A stretch of DNA of 64,000 nucleotides from CBDHDJ01 sp965261645 (GTDB taxonomy: Bacteria; Pseudomonadota; Alphaproteobacteria; SHVV01): assembly GCA_965261645.1 (NCBI GenBank), contig CBDHDJ010000004.1, positions 1,302,001 through 1,366,000 of the forward strand, read 5' to 3'. Below the pieces are notes generated by a model. It had not been told where the DNA came from. It did not search any database and was given only the letters and a program-made list of their open reading frames with translations. This document shows positions 8,862 to 18,514 of this stretch, piece after piece; position 1 is the first letter of the stretch; the number at the start of each line of letters is the position of its first letter. Position numbers and translations under genes: made by a program.

Positions 8862-9164
8862 ATGCCGGCGAAACGCTTCAACGAAGCGGATATCGACTTC
8901 GATGCTTTAGACGGCGAGTTGGCGAAATTTGAGCCACCGAAGCTGAGCCTGACGGATGTACTGGACTGTTTGCGGAAGCGGCTGGTCAAGCAACAGGCGA
9001 AGGGGGTGACGGTGGCTCAAATGCATGAGGTGTTGAAATCGAGCGGCATCGACATCACGGAACGCAGTCTGCGGACGGTTCTGGACAAGGGCGTATTGCC
9101 GGGACGGAAGGTTGCCGAGGCCGCTAGGTCCATGGTGTCGGAAGAAGGCAGTGATCCGTTCTGA
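8862..9164 (+). CDS. Small TraC/MobC-like relaxosome accessory protein
   Basis: A 100-aa protein starting at ATG 8862 with GGAGA just upstream; an ORF open from 8745 lacks a good ribosome site. The core pattern is one helix (LTDVLDCLRKRLVKQQAKG) followed by VTVAQMHEVLKSSGIDIT and SLRTVLDKG. This matches the small helical proteins next to TraA relaxases in alphaproteobacterial plasmids, where a helix is followed by a winged-helix-like segment ending in a GI-I-TLR-YL pattern. Divergent placement from traA across a candidate oriT supports a DNA-binding accessory role. Family assignment is by pattern only. Confidence 0.6.
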   Translation: MPAKRFNEADIDFDALDGELAKFEPPKLSLTDVLDCLRKRLVKQQAKGVTVAQMHEVLKSSGIDITERSLRTVLDKGVLPGRKVAEAARSMVSEEGSDPF

Positions 9165-9506
9165 GCCGAACGACGGCGTATATAGGTTCGCGAAGCAGCG
9201 AAGCGGCGTTCGAAGAACGGCGGTCCGTCGTGGCGGTTGTCGGGATGCGGATAATGAAGTTGCAGTGGGGGATGGTTGGGAGGTGGCGCGGCGCTTCAGC
9301 GCCCGCATCCGGCGATGGCGCGAAGCGGCCGATCCGATAGGCGGCGATGCATCGTTCGAAGAACGAGGAGCCGCCAGCGAGCGTAAGCTCGCACAATTGG
9401 CGGTGGCGCGAAGCGCCCCGCCATGGGCCGTGACTTTATGCACACGGCATAAAAAAGGGGCCGACCTCCGCTGTGTGATGGCGGGGGCCGACCCTGAAGG
9501 GTGCCG
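9165..9506. other. Intergenic region with two identical palindromes
   Basis: This 342-base gap lies between two convergent genes. It contains the 13-base palindrome CGTTC-GAA-GAACG twice, at 9207-9219 and 9353-9365, spaced 146 bases apart. Several short GC-rich inverted motifs of the type GCGCGAAGCG and GGCGCTTCAGCGCC surround them. A run of A residues at 9451-9456 follows a GC-rich stretch and could be part of a weak terminator for the leftward gene. I see no gene here. Confidence 0.5.
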
Positions 9507-10424
9507 TTATGCGGCGGCGAGAAGGACGGGGATTCCGACCTTGCGTGCCTTGTCGATCATGTTATTCGTGATGCCGGAGCCGGGGAAGGCGACGAGGCCT
9601 TTCGGCAGGAAGTTGAGCAGGACGTCGTTACGCCGGAAGGGCGCGGCTTTGCCGTCCCGGTCCCAGTTCGGCTTGCAGACGACCTGGTGAACGCCGTTCT
9701 TCTCGGCCCAGCTTGCCGCGATTTTCTCCGCACCGGGTCCACCGCCGTGTAGCAGGACCATATCGTCGTACTTGAGCTTGATGCTGTCCAGGGAGTGCCA
9801 GATGGCGGTGACGTCGTCAAAGTCCTTGCCGCCGGTGAAGGCGACCAGGGTGCCCTCGGGCAGATGTGCAGAGGTCTCACGGTCCTTGCGGGCGCGGAGG
9901 TAGTCGCGGGCGTCGATGGCGGCGGAAGTTAGTTTGCCGGTCTGGCTGCTGTGCGACCCGTTGCGCGGACGCCAGGTATCGCCGGTCTCGGTGCGGTATC
10001 CCTCTGCGGCGAGGTCGCGCATGGCCTCGAAGGCATCGCGGCGATTACCGAGGTTCTGGACCCGATCGGTGAGGCGTTCGAGTTCGCAGGACTTGATCTC
10101 GGAGCCGTCCTGCTCGCGCTGGAGGTCTTTCATTTCGGGCGCGATCTTGTCGATGCCGCGGTCGAGGCGCTGGACCTGGGCGTGCAGTGCATTGACGAAG
10201 CCCCAGAGGAGGCTCTCGCGTTCGTCGGAGAGCTGCGTGCCGTCCGGTGCGACCACACCGGCCAGGATGTGGATCGCTTCCTCGATTCCGGAAAGTGCTT
10301 CGTCCTCGTTCCAGATATCCCGGTTGTCGAACTCGTCGGGACCAGGGGTCGCGCCGAACAGGGCAGCCTGTTCGCAAGCCATTGCGGTCGGAGATGACGT
10401 TTCGGTTCTGATGAAGTTCTGCAT
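9507..10424 (-). CDS. DUF2493 (SLOG-superfamily) domain protein
   Basis: A 305-aa protein whose C-terminal ~110 residues form a DUF2493 Rossmann-like domain: FTGGKDFDDVTAIWHSL, then LLHGGGPGAEKIAASWAEKNG, then a basic, Asn-rich end (FRRNDVLLNF) and a final strand before GSGITNNMIDKA. SLOG domains bind nucleotide-derived ligands, but no specific activity can be read here. The N-terminal ~190 residues are predicted helical with no recognised domain. ATG 10424 is preceded by GGAGA; a second ATG at 10436 has a worse site, and the open frame to 10598 is probably non-coding. Such proteins are common in plasmid single-strand DNA clusters like this one. Confidence 0.8.
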   Translation of the reverse strand: MQNFIRTETSSPTAMACEQAALFGATPGPDEFDNRDIWNEDEALSGIEEAIHILAGVVAPDGTQLSDERESLLWGFVNALHAQVQRLDRGIDKIAPEMKDLQREQDGSEIKSCELERLTDRVQNLGNRRDAFEAMRDLAAEGYRTETGDTWRPRNGSHSSQTGKLTSAAIDARDYLRARKDRETSAHLPEGTLVAFTGGKDFDDVTAIWHSLDSIKLKYDDMVLLHGGGPGAEKIAASWAEKNGVHQVVCKPNWDRDGKAAPFRRNDVLLNFLPKGLVAFPGSGITNNMIDKARKVGIPVLLAAA

Positions 10425-10712
10425 GAGTCTCTCCATTGCTATGTTGCTATCCTCCGAGGCGGGCTGCCCCGTCGTGATGATTCTTTGGATCACGCGCTCG
10501 CAGCGGAGCCACGATGGCCGGAATGCCTGCGCCGGAGTAATGCGCGAGTGGTGCGGGCGCAGGGAGCGGAGCGAGCGAGCCACGGTCGCGTATTCCACCG
10601 GCGCTAGCCGCGCAGCGGCGTGGCATTACGAGCTATCGCCGCAACGGAGCGTAAGCGGAGTGGAGGACCCCGCAGGGGTTGGCACAGCGAGAACGTGTGG
10701 GACAATGAGGCA

Positions 10713-11750
10713 TCATGACGGGCTAATTATTCTCCCACTCCCACGCCTCTCTTCCACCGTTTCCCCGGACTCGGTGCTTACAATAAGGGGCGCGATTCGA
10801 GCCGCGAGAGTTTCTTCTCCGAAGGCAATGAGATCGTCATTAAAATCGGAGTGTTCGGGAACGATCACGATTGAGGGAATGCTGCGTTCCACGCAACGGC
10901 GCTGAAGATGATTTGCGGCGTGCCCGCCTTCCATGTCTTTATCGCGGGCGATGATCAACAGCGCGAGGTCTTGGGGCGGTTCGAAGGCGCCGAGACTGCC
11001 CGCTGATAGAGCCGCCGCGGCATGAATGCCGGGGACGGCGGTGACCAGCGATAGAGCGGTTTCGATGCCCTCGCCGGCAAGCAGGATCGCGCCGGAGGCG
11101 GATCCGCCGAAGCGCACGGCCCGGCCGTAGACGCGCCCAAGCGCTTTGCGAGGGCGGGCGAGGTTGGCTTTCTCGGGTAGATTGGGATCGAGCCAGGTGC
11201 GTTGCACGCCCTCGATGGCGCCATCATCGCCGGTGACGGCGGCGACAAGTGCCGGGAGGCGGTGGATGCCGTCATCGCCGCGATGGATGAGATCGGGATG
11301 AAACCGCAAGGCCGGGAAGCGGCAATGGCCGATGGCGCGGGCGTGCAGGTAGGCTTCCGCATGGGTGCCATCGATGGGCCGGCAACGCCGCCAAAGGCGG
11401 CGCGCCGCTTCTACACGGTCATAGCTACAGGGGTGATCGCCGCCATTGGCGGGAGTGGACGGTGGCAGGGCGAGGAACGCGAGGGCCTCCTCCATGGCGT
11501 GCCGCAGCGATGCTCCGCCGGTGTGCAGACGGATGAGATCGAGCAGATCGCCATGCTCGTTGGTCGCGGCGTCGGTCCATTTTCCGGGTATGCCTGGAGG
11601 CGCCAGACGCACAAAGAGGGAGCGACCCTTACGGCCGCTTGTGTCGCCGATGGTCCAGTATCTGCCCTGCCTGCGTCCGCGGGGAAGGTAGCAGCGGCAG
11701 ACATCTTCTGCCCGTGTGCTTAACGCAGCGGCAATTTCAGTGGCGTTCAT
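10713..11750 (-). CDS. Toprim-domain protein (plasmid primase-like, DUF7146/Toprim_3 type)
   Basis: A 345-aa protein. The N-terminal half has a DNA-primase-like region (residues ~20-80, including RSLFVRL and GKWTDAATNEHGDLLDLI), and the C-terminal half is a Toprim fold. The Toprim Glu is in LLAGEGIETALSL and the DxD pair is in LLIIARDKDMEGG, followed by DFNDDL. These positions match Toprim catalytic residues. No helicase domain or zinc finger is visible, so it may be a short primase-related or nuclease protein that acts with partners. It lies between the DUF2493 gene and ssb on the same strand, within a DNA-processing cluster. Confidence 0.8.
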   Translation of the reverse strand: MNATEIAAALSTRAEDVCRCYLPRGRRQGRYWTIGDTSGRKGRSLFVRLAPPGIPGKWTDAATNEHGDLLDLIRLHTGGASLRHAMEEALAFLALPPSTPANGGDHPCSYDRVEAARRLWRRCRPIDGTHAEAYLHARAIGHCRFPALRFHPDLIHRGDDGIHRLPALVAAVTGDDGAIEGVQRTWLDPNLPEKANLARPRKALGRVYGRAVRFGGSASGAILLAGEGIETALSLVTAVPGIHAAAALSAGSLGAFEPPQDLALLIIARDKDMEGGHAANHLQRRCVERSIPSIVIVPEHSDFNDDLIAFGEETLAARIAPLIVSTESGETVEERRGSGRIISPS

Positions 11751-11963
11751 GGGGCGTGATCCCTTAGGGGAGCGATGGCGCGAAACGGTTGCATGGGAAC
11801 CTCTCGTGCTTGTTGCGGGACGCCCCCTTCAGGCCCGCCTCTGCCACTTGGAGGTGTGGGGCGGACGCGCGGAGCGCGAAGCGCGAAGCCTCATCATGCC
11901 GGACTGTCCGTATGGGAGCCCTTGTGGCGCCGGGCTCGGATGCGCGGGAGGGAGGAAGCCCGA

Positions 11964-12401
11964 TTAGAACGGAATTTCGCTATCAACCACCGTCGCAGCG
12001 GTTTCGGCGGAAGGCACGGTCTTGTCGTTCATCGCCGGTGCGCCGTTACCGTTCGGCTTATCCAAGAACTGGACCCTGCCGCCGGGAACCAGAAGGATCT
12101 CGGTCGAGAACCGGTCGCTGTCCTCGCCGTCCTTGCGCCACTTGCGGGTCTGCAGCTTGCCCGAGACGTAAACCAGGCGGCCCTTCTTCGCGTGCTTCTC
12201 CATCATCTCCACCAGGCCGTCCTGGAAGGTGACGATGCGGTGCCACTCGGTGCGGTCCACCTTGTCCCCTGAGTTTTTGTCGAGGTAACTTTCATCGGTC
12301 GCGATCGAGACGTTGGCGACGCGGCCGCCGTTGGTGAGGTGGCTGATGGTGGCGTCGGCGCCGAGGCGTCCGATGAGTTGCGCGTTATTCAATCCGAACA
12401 T
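11964..12401 (-). CDS. ssb: Single-stranded DNA-binding protein
   Basis: A 145-aa SSB with an OB fold in the first ~110 residues. NNAQLIGRLGADATI starts the fold, and the central strands carry RTEWHRIVTF and GRLVYVSGKLQTRKW. The C-terminal tail is Asp-Ser-Glu-Ile-Pro-Phe, which fits the acidic tip that SSBs use to recruit partners. ATG 12401 has AGGAG upstream and is preferred over TTG 12407. It would protect single-stranded plasmid DNA during conjugation and replication. A plasmid-type SSB beside a relaxase and a methylase-helicase is a common arrangement. Confidence 0.95.
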   Translation of the reverse strand: MFGLNNAQLIGRLGADATISHLTNGGRVANVSIATDESYLDKNSGDKVDRTEWHRIVTFQDGLVEMMEKHAKKGRLVYVSGKLQTRKWRKDGEDSDRFSTEILLVPGGRVQFLDKPNGNGAPAMNDKTVPSAETAATVVDSEIPF

Positions 12402-12507
12402 GATCAATCTCCTATGATCCGGGTTATGACATCGGGTTAGCGAACGGGGTCAGGCCTCTCTCGACCCTTCCCCCTTCACACTTCTCTAAGCCCCCCTTTT
12501 CCTCTAT

Positions 12508-12699
12508 TCAGCCGTCCGCCCCGGTGTAGGTTCGGGAGCCGAGAACTTCGCGGATCGCGTGGCCCGGCATTCCGAACGCGGCCAGCAGCGCGCCCGCGTC
12601 GGGAAGCGGTGCGGTGAAGTCTGGATCGGAATCGCCTGTGCTGCCGGGATTGAAAAGGGTGTCGTTGGAGTCGGTTGAGCTATGAATGTGATCGAACAT
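12508..12699 (-). CDS. Small acidic protein of unknown function
   Basis: A 63-aa acidic protein (MFDHIHSSTDSNDTLFN at the start, ending TYTGADG), beginning at ATG 12699 with GGAGA just upstream. The first half is polar and rich in Asp, Ser and Thr. The second half, around ALLAAFGMPGHAIREVLG, could form one helix. No family recognised. It lies downstream of two other small genes that share the MFD start and strong ribosome sites, which makes a translated gene likely. It could be a DNA-mimic or anti-restriction type protein, but only the acidity suggests that. Confidence 0.55.
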   Translation of the reverse strand: MFDHIHSSTDSNDTLFNPGSTGDSDPDFTAPLPDAGALLAAFGMPGHAIREVLGSRTYTGADG

Positions 12700-12889
12700 T
12701 TTGCATCTCCGCTTGGTAGGGGTGAGACGCAGCCCGGAGGGAACTCTCTCTTCGCCTTGGGCGCGTCGCCCTTCTCTTTGCCTTCCTCAAACTCTCTTGC
12801 ACGTTGGTCGAGGCAGGCCGGAGAGTTCGGTGGCATCGCACGACGGCAACCGGTGGCACGATTGTGCGTGGCAACCGCCGCGCGGCTTG

Positions 12890-13204
12890 TCAAAGGACCG
12901 CGTCGTTGGCATCCATGATGGCGATGACGGCGTCGTCGAGGCTGCCCCTCGCGCTCATCAAGGTGTGTTCCAGATGGAGAAGCCGGTGGCGGAGCCCGGC
13001 GCGGTCGTCGCATGACGGGTTGCCGGGCAGGCGCATGATGGCGTTCCGCAGCTCGGCGAAGCGTTCCGCCATATCCTTCATGTGAGTTGCGGCTTCGCGT
13101 GCGCCGGTCCGGGCTTCCGGCAGGAACCCGCCAGGATCGGGCCGGGCGCTGGGCATGGTTTGGAACTCGCCGGTATCGCGGGGCTCTGTGAGGGTGTCGA
13201 ACAT
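12890..13204 (-). CDS. Small helical protein of unknown function
   Basis: A 104-aa protein starting at ATG 13204, 7 bases after GGAGG. The N-terminal third is polar with Pro and Gly (TMPSARPDPGGFLPEARTG). The rest is a helical region with heptad-like spacing (MKDMAERFAELRNAIMRL, then RHRLLHLEHTLMSARGSLD). No family recognised. It begins with MFD, like the 63-aa protein downstream, and belongs to the same run of small genes between ssb and the large methylase-helicase gene. Confidence 0.6.
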   Translation of the reverse strand: MFDTLTEPRDTGEFQTMPSARPDPGGFLPEARTGAREAATHMKDMAERFAELRNAIMRLPGNPSCDDRAGLRHRLLHLEHTLMSARGSLDDAVIAIMDANDAVL

Positions 13205-13319
13205 CGGGTTCCTCCGTGCATTGCAAGACAGAATGGCGGCGATGGCAGGAGAATTGCCTCCCGTGCACCGCCTGGATCACCCCTGCCGTGCTGCCCTCGG
13301 CCTCTACATCTTGTTGGGT

Positions 13320-13577
13320 TCAATGGGTGGCTTCATCGCGAGTGGCGGACATGGCGCGGGCAGCGATGGCGGACCAGGCATCTCGATCAAGGCCGATGCG
13401 GGCGTTGAGTCGGTCGCAGATTCGCAAGGCATCGTCGAGGCAGAGCGCCACCAGCGCCGTGGGGACGTAGCCCGGCATCGAATCGAACACGATTCGTATC
13501 TGCTGCGGCATGTTGTCGAAGTCATAAGCGGGACAAAACGCGTAGACGGGATCGTCGGGCAGCGTATGGGATGTCAT
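13320..13577 (-). CDS. Small protein of unknown function
   Basis: An 85-aa protein starting at ATG 13577 with GGAAGA upstream; an ATG at 13592 is in frame but lacks a good ribosome site. The sequence has an aromatic segment (YAFCPAYDFDNMPQQIRIVFD) and then a helical segment (TALVALCLDDALRICDRLNARIG). It is acidic overall. No domain recognised. It is the first small gene after the methylase-helicase on the minus strand, about 140 bases downstream, and is probably co-transcribed with it. Confidence 0.6.
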   Translation of the reverse strand: MTSHTLPDDPVYAFCPAYDFDNMPQQIRIVFDSMPGYVPTALVALCLDDALRICDRLNARIGLDRDAWSAIAARAMSATRDEATH

Positions 13578-13715
13578 GGCGATATCTTCCATATGGCGGG
13601 TTGGACTGTTCGTGCCCGCGGGCGGCGCAAAGGCGCAATTTCCCGGAAGCGCGCGTAGCGGGCGACAGCAAGCGTTCGGACGCCCCGCGCCGGATACCGG
13701 GCGGGACGTGCGGAT

Positions 13716-16700
13716 TTACGCTGGGGTCGCAGCCGCGAGCGGCCAGCGTTCGAGGATGCGGCCGAGGTCGATGTATTCGGGCACGAACACACGGGTCCGC
13801 CACGAGACGATCTCGGTGGCGCACCCCATGCGCTTGAGTGCCGCGAGATCGTTGTCGGCCGGTCCCTCGATCTCGACGCGGCCAGCGCCCATCAGGCGCC
13901 GCCTTGCGAGGCGCCAGCCGTTGGCGAGATCGAAGGACGCACCGCGGATCAGGATCGCCTCGTGCATCTCGGCCGAACTCATGACCGGTCCGCCGGCCAG
14001 TCCGAAGGCGTCGCGAAAGGCGTGCGCCTGCTCGGGCGTCAGAACCCGGCCGAGCAGGCTTTCCCCGGCATCGGTCGCAAGCCGGCGCACCCGCATGTTC
14101 TCGCCCGGCAGGCGGTCCCATATGGGGAGCAGTAGGCCGGTGACCAGCCACAGGCGGGATTCGGTGTGGCTGGGCAGCCCTTCGATCTCCGCATCCCACA
14201 AACTGCGCCAGCGATCTTCGCCTGCATCCTCCCAGTTCGAGGCGGCAAGTTCCTCCGCGGCCATGGGCTCGCGGGCGGCGGGACGGACCAGGCGGACCCG
14301 GGCTTCGACCCCGCCGTCCTCGAACATCCGCGAGGGCGCGGGCAGAACAACGGCTGCACGCTTCGAGCGGGTGTTGATGACGGGCCGCCCGTCGCGCCAG
14401 GCGAGGGCATCGTCCGCCTGGAGCGGCACGAGCCGGTCGCGGCGGACGATCTCGACAAGTTCGGTGGTGGCGCCCGAGGCTTCATGAACGTGAACCGCCT
14501 CGCGCGAGGAGATGCAGAGCGAGTCGGCCCGGATGGTCTCGACACCCTGCTCGTGGGTCCCGGCCTCGATGGCCTGTTCGATATTGGCCTCGATGCGGGT
14601 TTCCAGCTCGGCGAACAGTTCGTTCTGCTCGGCGATGGGCAGGGCCAACAGGCGGTTGAGGAACCGGGGCATCGGCGGCAGGTCTTCCTTGAGCGAGCCT
14701 TCCCAGATCAGCTTCAACCCGGTGGCGTCCTCGAAGCGGTCCATGGACCAGCCCGCAATGTTGCCGCGCCACAGCGCGATGTAGAACTGGCGCAGCGCCA
14801 CCTTGGCGTAGGGGCTCTCCAGATTGTCGCTGGCCCGGAACAGGGTGGCGTCGCCGCCGCCCATGGCGGTCTGCGAATCGCGCTGTCCCCGGGTGATGGC
14901 GCCGAGGCTGTCGAGACGCCGGGCGATGGTGGCGATGAAGCAGCGCTCGCCCTTCACATCCGTGGTGACCGGGCGGAACAGAGGGGCCGAGGCCTGGTGC
15001 GTTCGATGGGTGCGGCCCAGGCCCTGGATTGCTTGGTCGGCCCGCCAGCCCGGCTCCAGCAGGTAATGGATACGCCGCGCAGTGTTGCCGCAGCCGAGAT
15101 CGGCGTGATAGCTGCGCCCGGTGCCGCCGGCCATGGAGAAGACGAGGATGCGTTTACCGCCCGCCATGAAGGCGGCGGTCTCGGCGAGGTTGGCCGAGGC
15201 CGGGCGGTTGCGTAGCGCCAGGCGCTCGCCGGACGTATCGGCGATACGCAAGATCCGGCGCGAGCGGCCGGTGACCTCGGCGACGGCCTCGTCGCCGAAG
15301 CGGTGGAGGATCTGGTCGAGCGCCGCCTGTACCGGCGGCAACGCCGCGAGCTTCTCGATCAACGCGTCTCGCGCAGCGACTGCTTCCTGGCACAAGACCG
15401 GGTTGCCCTCGGCGTCGGTCACGGGCCGCGACATGAGATTGCCCTCGTCGTCGGTGAAGGGTTCCTGCAATTGCACCGGGAAGGCGTGGGCCAGATATTC
15501 CAGGCACGCCTCCCTCGGCGTCAGGTCGACGGAGATGTCGTCCCATTCCGAGACGGGGATCTCGGCGATGCGCCGGTCCAGCAAAGCCTCGCCGGTGGAG
15601 ACCAGCTGGATGACGCAGGCATGGCCGGCCTCGAGATCGCTCTCCACGGACCGGATCAGCGAGGGGCATTTCATGGCGGTCAGGAGATGGCCGAAGAAGC
15701 GCTGCTTCGCCCCCTCGAAAGCCGACAGCGCGGCGGACTTGGCGTTCTTGTTCAGGGTGGCATCGCCTTCCATGATGCCGGTGGCTTTCAGGGCGTCTTC
15801 TATATTGCGGTGGATCACCTTGAAGGCCCCGGCATAGGCGTCGTAGATGCGCCGCTGTTCCGCAGTCAGGGGATGTTCGAGCAGCTCGACCTCGACTCCG
15901 TCATAGCTGAGTGCGCGGGCCTGATAGAGCCCGAGGGCCTTCAGATCGCGGGCAACCACCTCCATCGCCGCGACCCCGCCGGCCTCCATGGCGGTGACGA
16001 AATCGGTACGCTGTTCGAAGGGCGTCTCGCCCCCTGAACCCGCGCCGCCCCACAGGCCGAGGCGCCGCGCATAGGCCAAACCGGGCACCGTGGTGGCCCC
16101 GGTGGCGGAGACATACAGGATACGGGCATCGGGCAAGGCGTTCTGCAAACGCAATCCGGCGCGTCCCTGCTGCGAGGGGGCCGTATCGCCGCGCGATCCC
16201 TTGGACCCTGCGGCGTTGGCCATGGCGTGCGCCTCGTCGAACACGATGACGCCGCCAAAGGCATGGCGGGAGTCTTCATCCATACGATCCGCAAGCCAGC
16301 CCACGATCTGTTCGAGGCGCGAGGACTTTTCCTGGCGGGCGGGCGAGCGCAAGGTTGCATAGGTGGTGAACAGGATTCCGGACTCTTGTGGAATATCGGT
16401 CCCCTGGCGGAACTTGCCCAACGGGATGATGTCGGCCTCGCTGCCGCCGATCGCGGCCCAGTCGCGGCGCGCGTCCTCGAGAAGCTTGTCGGAGGCGGAC
16501 AGCCACAGCGCCCGGCGGCGGCCGCGCAGCCAGTGGTCGAGGATAATGGCGGCGACCTGGCGGCCCTTGCCGCAACCGGTGCCGTCGCCCAGCATCCAGC
16601 CGCGCCGGAAACGCACTGGCGCGGACAGGGCTTCACCGTCGCCGGCCGCATCCGCGCCGGGTTCAAGACCGGCGCTTACGGCTTCTCCCTTATCTGCTTT

Positions 16701-18332
16701 ATTGGCGGTCTCCGGGACGCTATCGCAGTCATCGCTGTTGTCATCGTCATCGTCCGCGACGCGTGCGACGGTCTCCCAGCCCTCGCCAATGCGGTAGAGC
16801 GCGGAAAGATGGCGGCCGTGGGCCTGACCGGCGAGGATGACGCTTTCGAGCTGGGCGTCGGACAGTAGTTCGTCCGTCACGATACGCACGGGCAGCATCG
16901 GGCGGTAGGCCGGCACGGGATGGGGCACCGCCGCCATGGCGGCGGATTGCACCAGCGGCGTCGGATGTTCGCAGGCGCCGGGAATGCGCGCGGTCCGGGG
17001 ACACCACGGCTCGTAGACGCCGGCATGGGTGGTCTCCGGTTCGTCTGCAGTGCCTTGCCCGTTTGCGGATGGGGTTTCGTAGTCGAGTTCGGCCACCGGC
17101 CCCCAATCACGGACTTGCGGGGCTGCGGGTTTGGTGTTGGGCGCGGTGGCCGCTGTGCGCTTTCGTGGGGCCGGCCGTGCGGCGGCATGGCCGAACACAT
17201 CGCCGGCCGGAACAAGCGCAGCGGCTATTGGCACGACCGCCTGCCGTTGCGGCACATTGGCGGCGATGGCTGCAAGCAACCCGGCGGCGGTGGGGACGGA
17301 TGCCCGTGCGTCGATCGGGACGCCCTGGGCATTGGCGGGATCACGGTCGATTACGGTCAGCCGGGTATCGAAGGTCGTGCCGCGCCGTGCGTAGGCGCGC
17401 CCGTCGATGGCGATGGAAAAGACGGTGCGCGGCGGTGGATCGAGGCGCTCAAAAGCGCGGCTCCAGGCGGCATCGCCTGGGATGCAGCCGGCCGACGTGA
17501 TCGCCACCAGCCGCCCGCCCGTCGGAAGCATGGAGAAGGCGGAACGGAGGTGACGCAAATCCGCATCATGGCGGATGCGCTGGACCCCGGGGCTTGCCGA
17601 AAACGGCGGGTTCATCAACACCACTGTGGGATGCAGGCTCGGGAGATAATCGGCGATGGACTCCGCGTTGTGACGGGTGACCGGCGCGTGCTCGAACAAT
17701 CCGGCAAGCAACCCGACGCGGACGGCGGCGATCTCGTTCAGGTGCAGGGGATTCCCCGAACGCGTGTCATCGGCGTGCTTGCCGAGAGCGCATTCGGCCA
17801 TGACGGCGAGCATGCCGGTGCCGGCCGAGGGCTCCAGCACGATGTCGCCGGGCCGGATGGCAGCGGCTTGCAGCGCGGCGTAGGCGAGCGGCAAGGGGGT
17901 GGAGAACTGCTGCGGGGCAAGCTGTTCCTCCGACCGCCTTGTCTGGGACGGCTCCAGCGCCGCCAGGGTCTCCAGCATGGCGAGCATGGCGGCGGCCGAT
18001 CCAGGTCCGGCGCCCGCCTCGCGGCGCATGAGACGGCCGTAACGCTGGATGAACAGCACCATTGCGGCCTCGGCCGCTTCGTAGGCGTCCTTCCAGACCC
18101 AGGCTCCTTGCGTGTCATTGGCGCCGAAGGCCGCGCTCATGGCTTCGCGCAGGGCCTTTGCATCGAGCGCGCGGCCCGCCTCCAGGCTGGGAAGCAGAGC
18201 GGTTGCGGCGGCCAGCAACGCGGCCGGCTTGGAGAGGACGCCCGGGGTATCGGCAATAGCTGGGGATGCGGGAAGGGGCTGGACGGCGGGCGGACGCGCG
18301 GGCGCGTTCGCCGCCGGTTGGGCGTCGAGCAT
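13716..18332 (-). CDS. Strawberry-notch-type helicase fused to an N6-DNA methylase-like domain
   Basis: A 1538-aa protein. Residues ~135-250 are a Rossmann methylase: QQFSTPLPLA, the SAM-binding loop VLEPSAGTGMLA (~165) and the catalytic motif NPPF (~241). Residues ~570-800 are an SF2 ATPase of the strawberry-notch type: Walker A LGDGTGCGKGRQ (~580), DEAH (~697) and SATGATT. Residues ~1000-1250 are the second helicase lobe, with QGLGRTHRTH (~1100). The C-terminal ~280 residues are unassigned. An Asp-rich run precedes the ATPase. ATG 18332 has GGGAGA upstream. Such giant fusions are frequent on alphaproteobacterial plasmids and ICEs; their role (DNA modification, anti-restriction or remodelling) is not established as far as I know. 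Confidence 0.9.
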   Translation of the reverse strand: MLDAQPAANAPARPPAVQPLPASPAIADTPGVLSKPAALLAAATALLPSLEAGRALDAKALREAMSAAFGANDTQGAWVWKDAYEAAEAAMVLFIQRYGRLMRREAGAGPGSAAAMLAMLETLAALEPSQTRRSEEQLAPQQFSTPLPLAYAALQAAAIRPGDIVLEPSAGTGMLAVMAECALGKHADDTRSGNPLHLNEIAAVRVGLLAGLFEHAPVTRHNAESIADYLPSLHPTVVLMNPPFSASPGVQRIRHDADLRHLRSAFSMLPTGGRLVAITSAGCIPGDAAWSRAFERLDPPPRTVFSIAIDGRAYARRGTTFDTRLTVIDRDPANAQGVPIDARASVPTAAGLLAAIAANVPQRQAVVPIAAALVPAGDVFGHAAARPAPRKRTAATAPNTKPAAPQVRDWGPVAELDYETPSANGQGTADEPETTHAGVYEPWCPRTARIPGACEHPTPLVQSAAMAAVPHPVPAYRPMLPVRIVTDELLSDAQLESVILAGQAHGRHLSALYRIGEGWETVARVADDDDDNSDDCDSVPETANKADKGEAVSAGLEPGADAAGDGEALSAPVRFRRGWMLGDGTGCGKGRQVAAIILDHWLRGRRRALWLSASDKLLEDARRDWAAIGGSEADIIPLGKFRQGTDIPQESGILFTTYATLRSPARQEKSSRLEQIVGWLADRMDEDSRHAFGGVIVFDEAHAMANAAGSKGSRGDTAPSQQGRAGLRLQNALPDARILYVSATGATTVPGLAYARRLGLWGGAGSGGETPFEQRTDFVTAMEAGGVAAMEVVARDLKALGLYQARALSYDGVEVELLEHPLTAEQRRIYDAYAGAFKVIHRNIEDALKATGIMEGDATLNKNAKSAALSAFEGAKQRFFGHLLTAMKCPSLIRSVESDLEAGHACVIQLVSTGEALLDRRIAEIPVSEWDDISVDLTPREACLEYLAHAFPVQLQEPFTDDEGNLMSRPVTDAEGNPVLCQEAVAARDALIEKLAALPPVQAALDQILHRFGDEAVAEVTGRSRRILRIADTSGERLALRNRPASANLAETAAFMAGGKRILVFSMAGGTGRSYHADLGCGNTARRIHYLLEPGWRADQAIQGLGRTHRTHQASAPLFRPVTTDVKGERCFIATIARRLDSLGAITRGQRDSQTAMGGGDATLFRASDNLESPYAKVALRQFYIALWRGNIAGWSMDRFEDATGLKLIWEGSLKEDLPPMPRFLNRLLALPIAEQNELFAELETRIEANIEQAIEAGTHEQGVETIRADSLCISSREAVHVHEASGATTELVEIVRRDRLVPLQADDALAWRDGRPVINTRSKRAAVVLPAPSRMFEDGGVEARVRLVRPAAREPMAAEELAASNWEDAGEDRWRSLWDAEIEGLPSHTESRLWLVTGLLLPIWDRLPGENMRVRRLATDAGESLLGRVLTPEQAHAFRDAFGLAGGPVMSSAEMHEAILIRGASFDLANGWRLARRRLMGAGRVEIEGPADNDLAALKRMGCATEIVSWRTRVFVPEYIDLGRILERWPLAAATPA

Positions 18333-18514
18333 GAATTGTCTCCCAATTAGAATGGTCGGGCCGGAGCTGTGGCCGGGGCCTTACAGCTCCGGCGAAGGGC
18401 CGGGTGGTGCCGAAAGCCGGTGTCCTCGCTCTCCCGGCCCCGGTTCACCCGGTCCGGGCGCAACCCGCCTCCTTGCGGACGGGGGCACGGATATGGAGGA
18501 TTATGCGGGCGCGG

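Noticed and set aside
9445..9490. Rho-independent terminator after the DUF2493 gene
   Set aside because: The T run (minus strand) follows direct copies of GTCGGCCCC, not an inverted repeat, so no strong hairpin forms.
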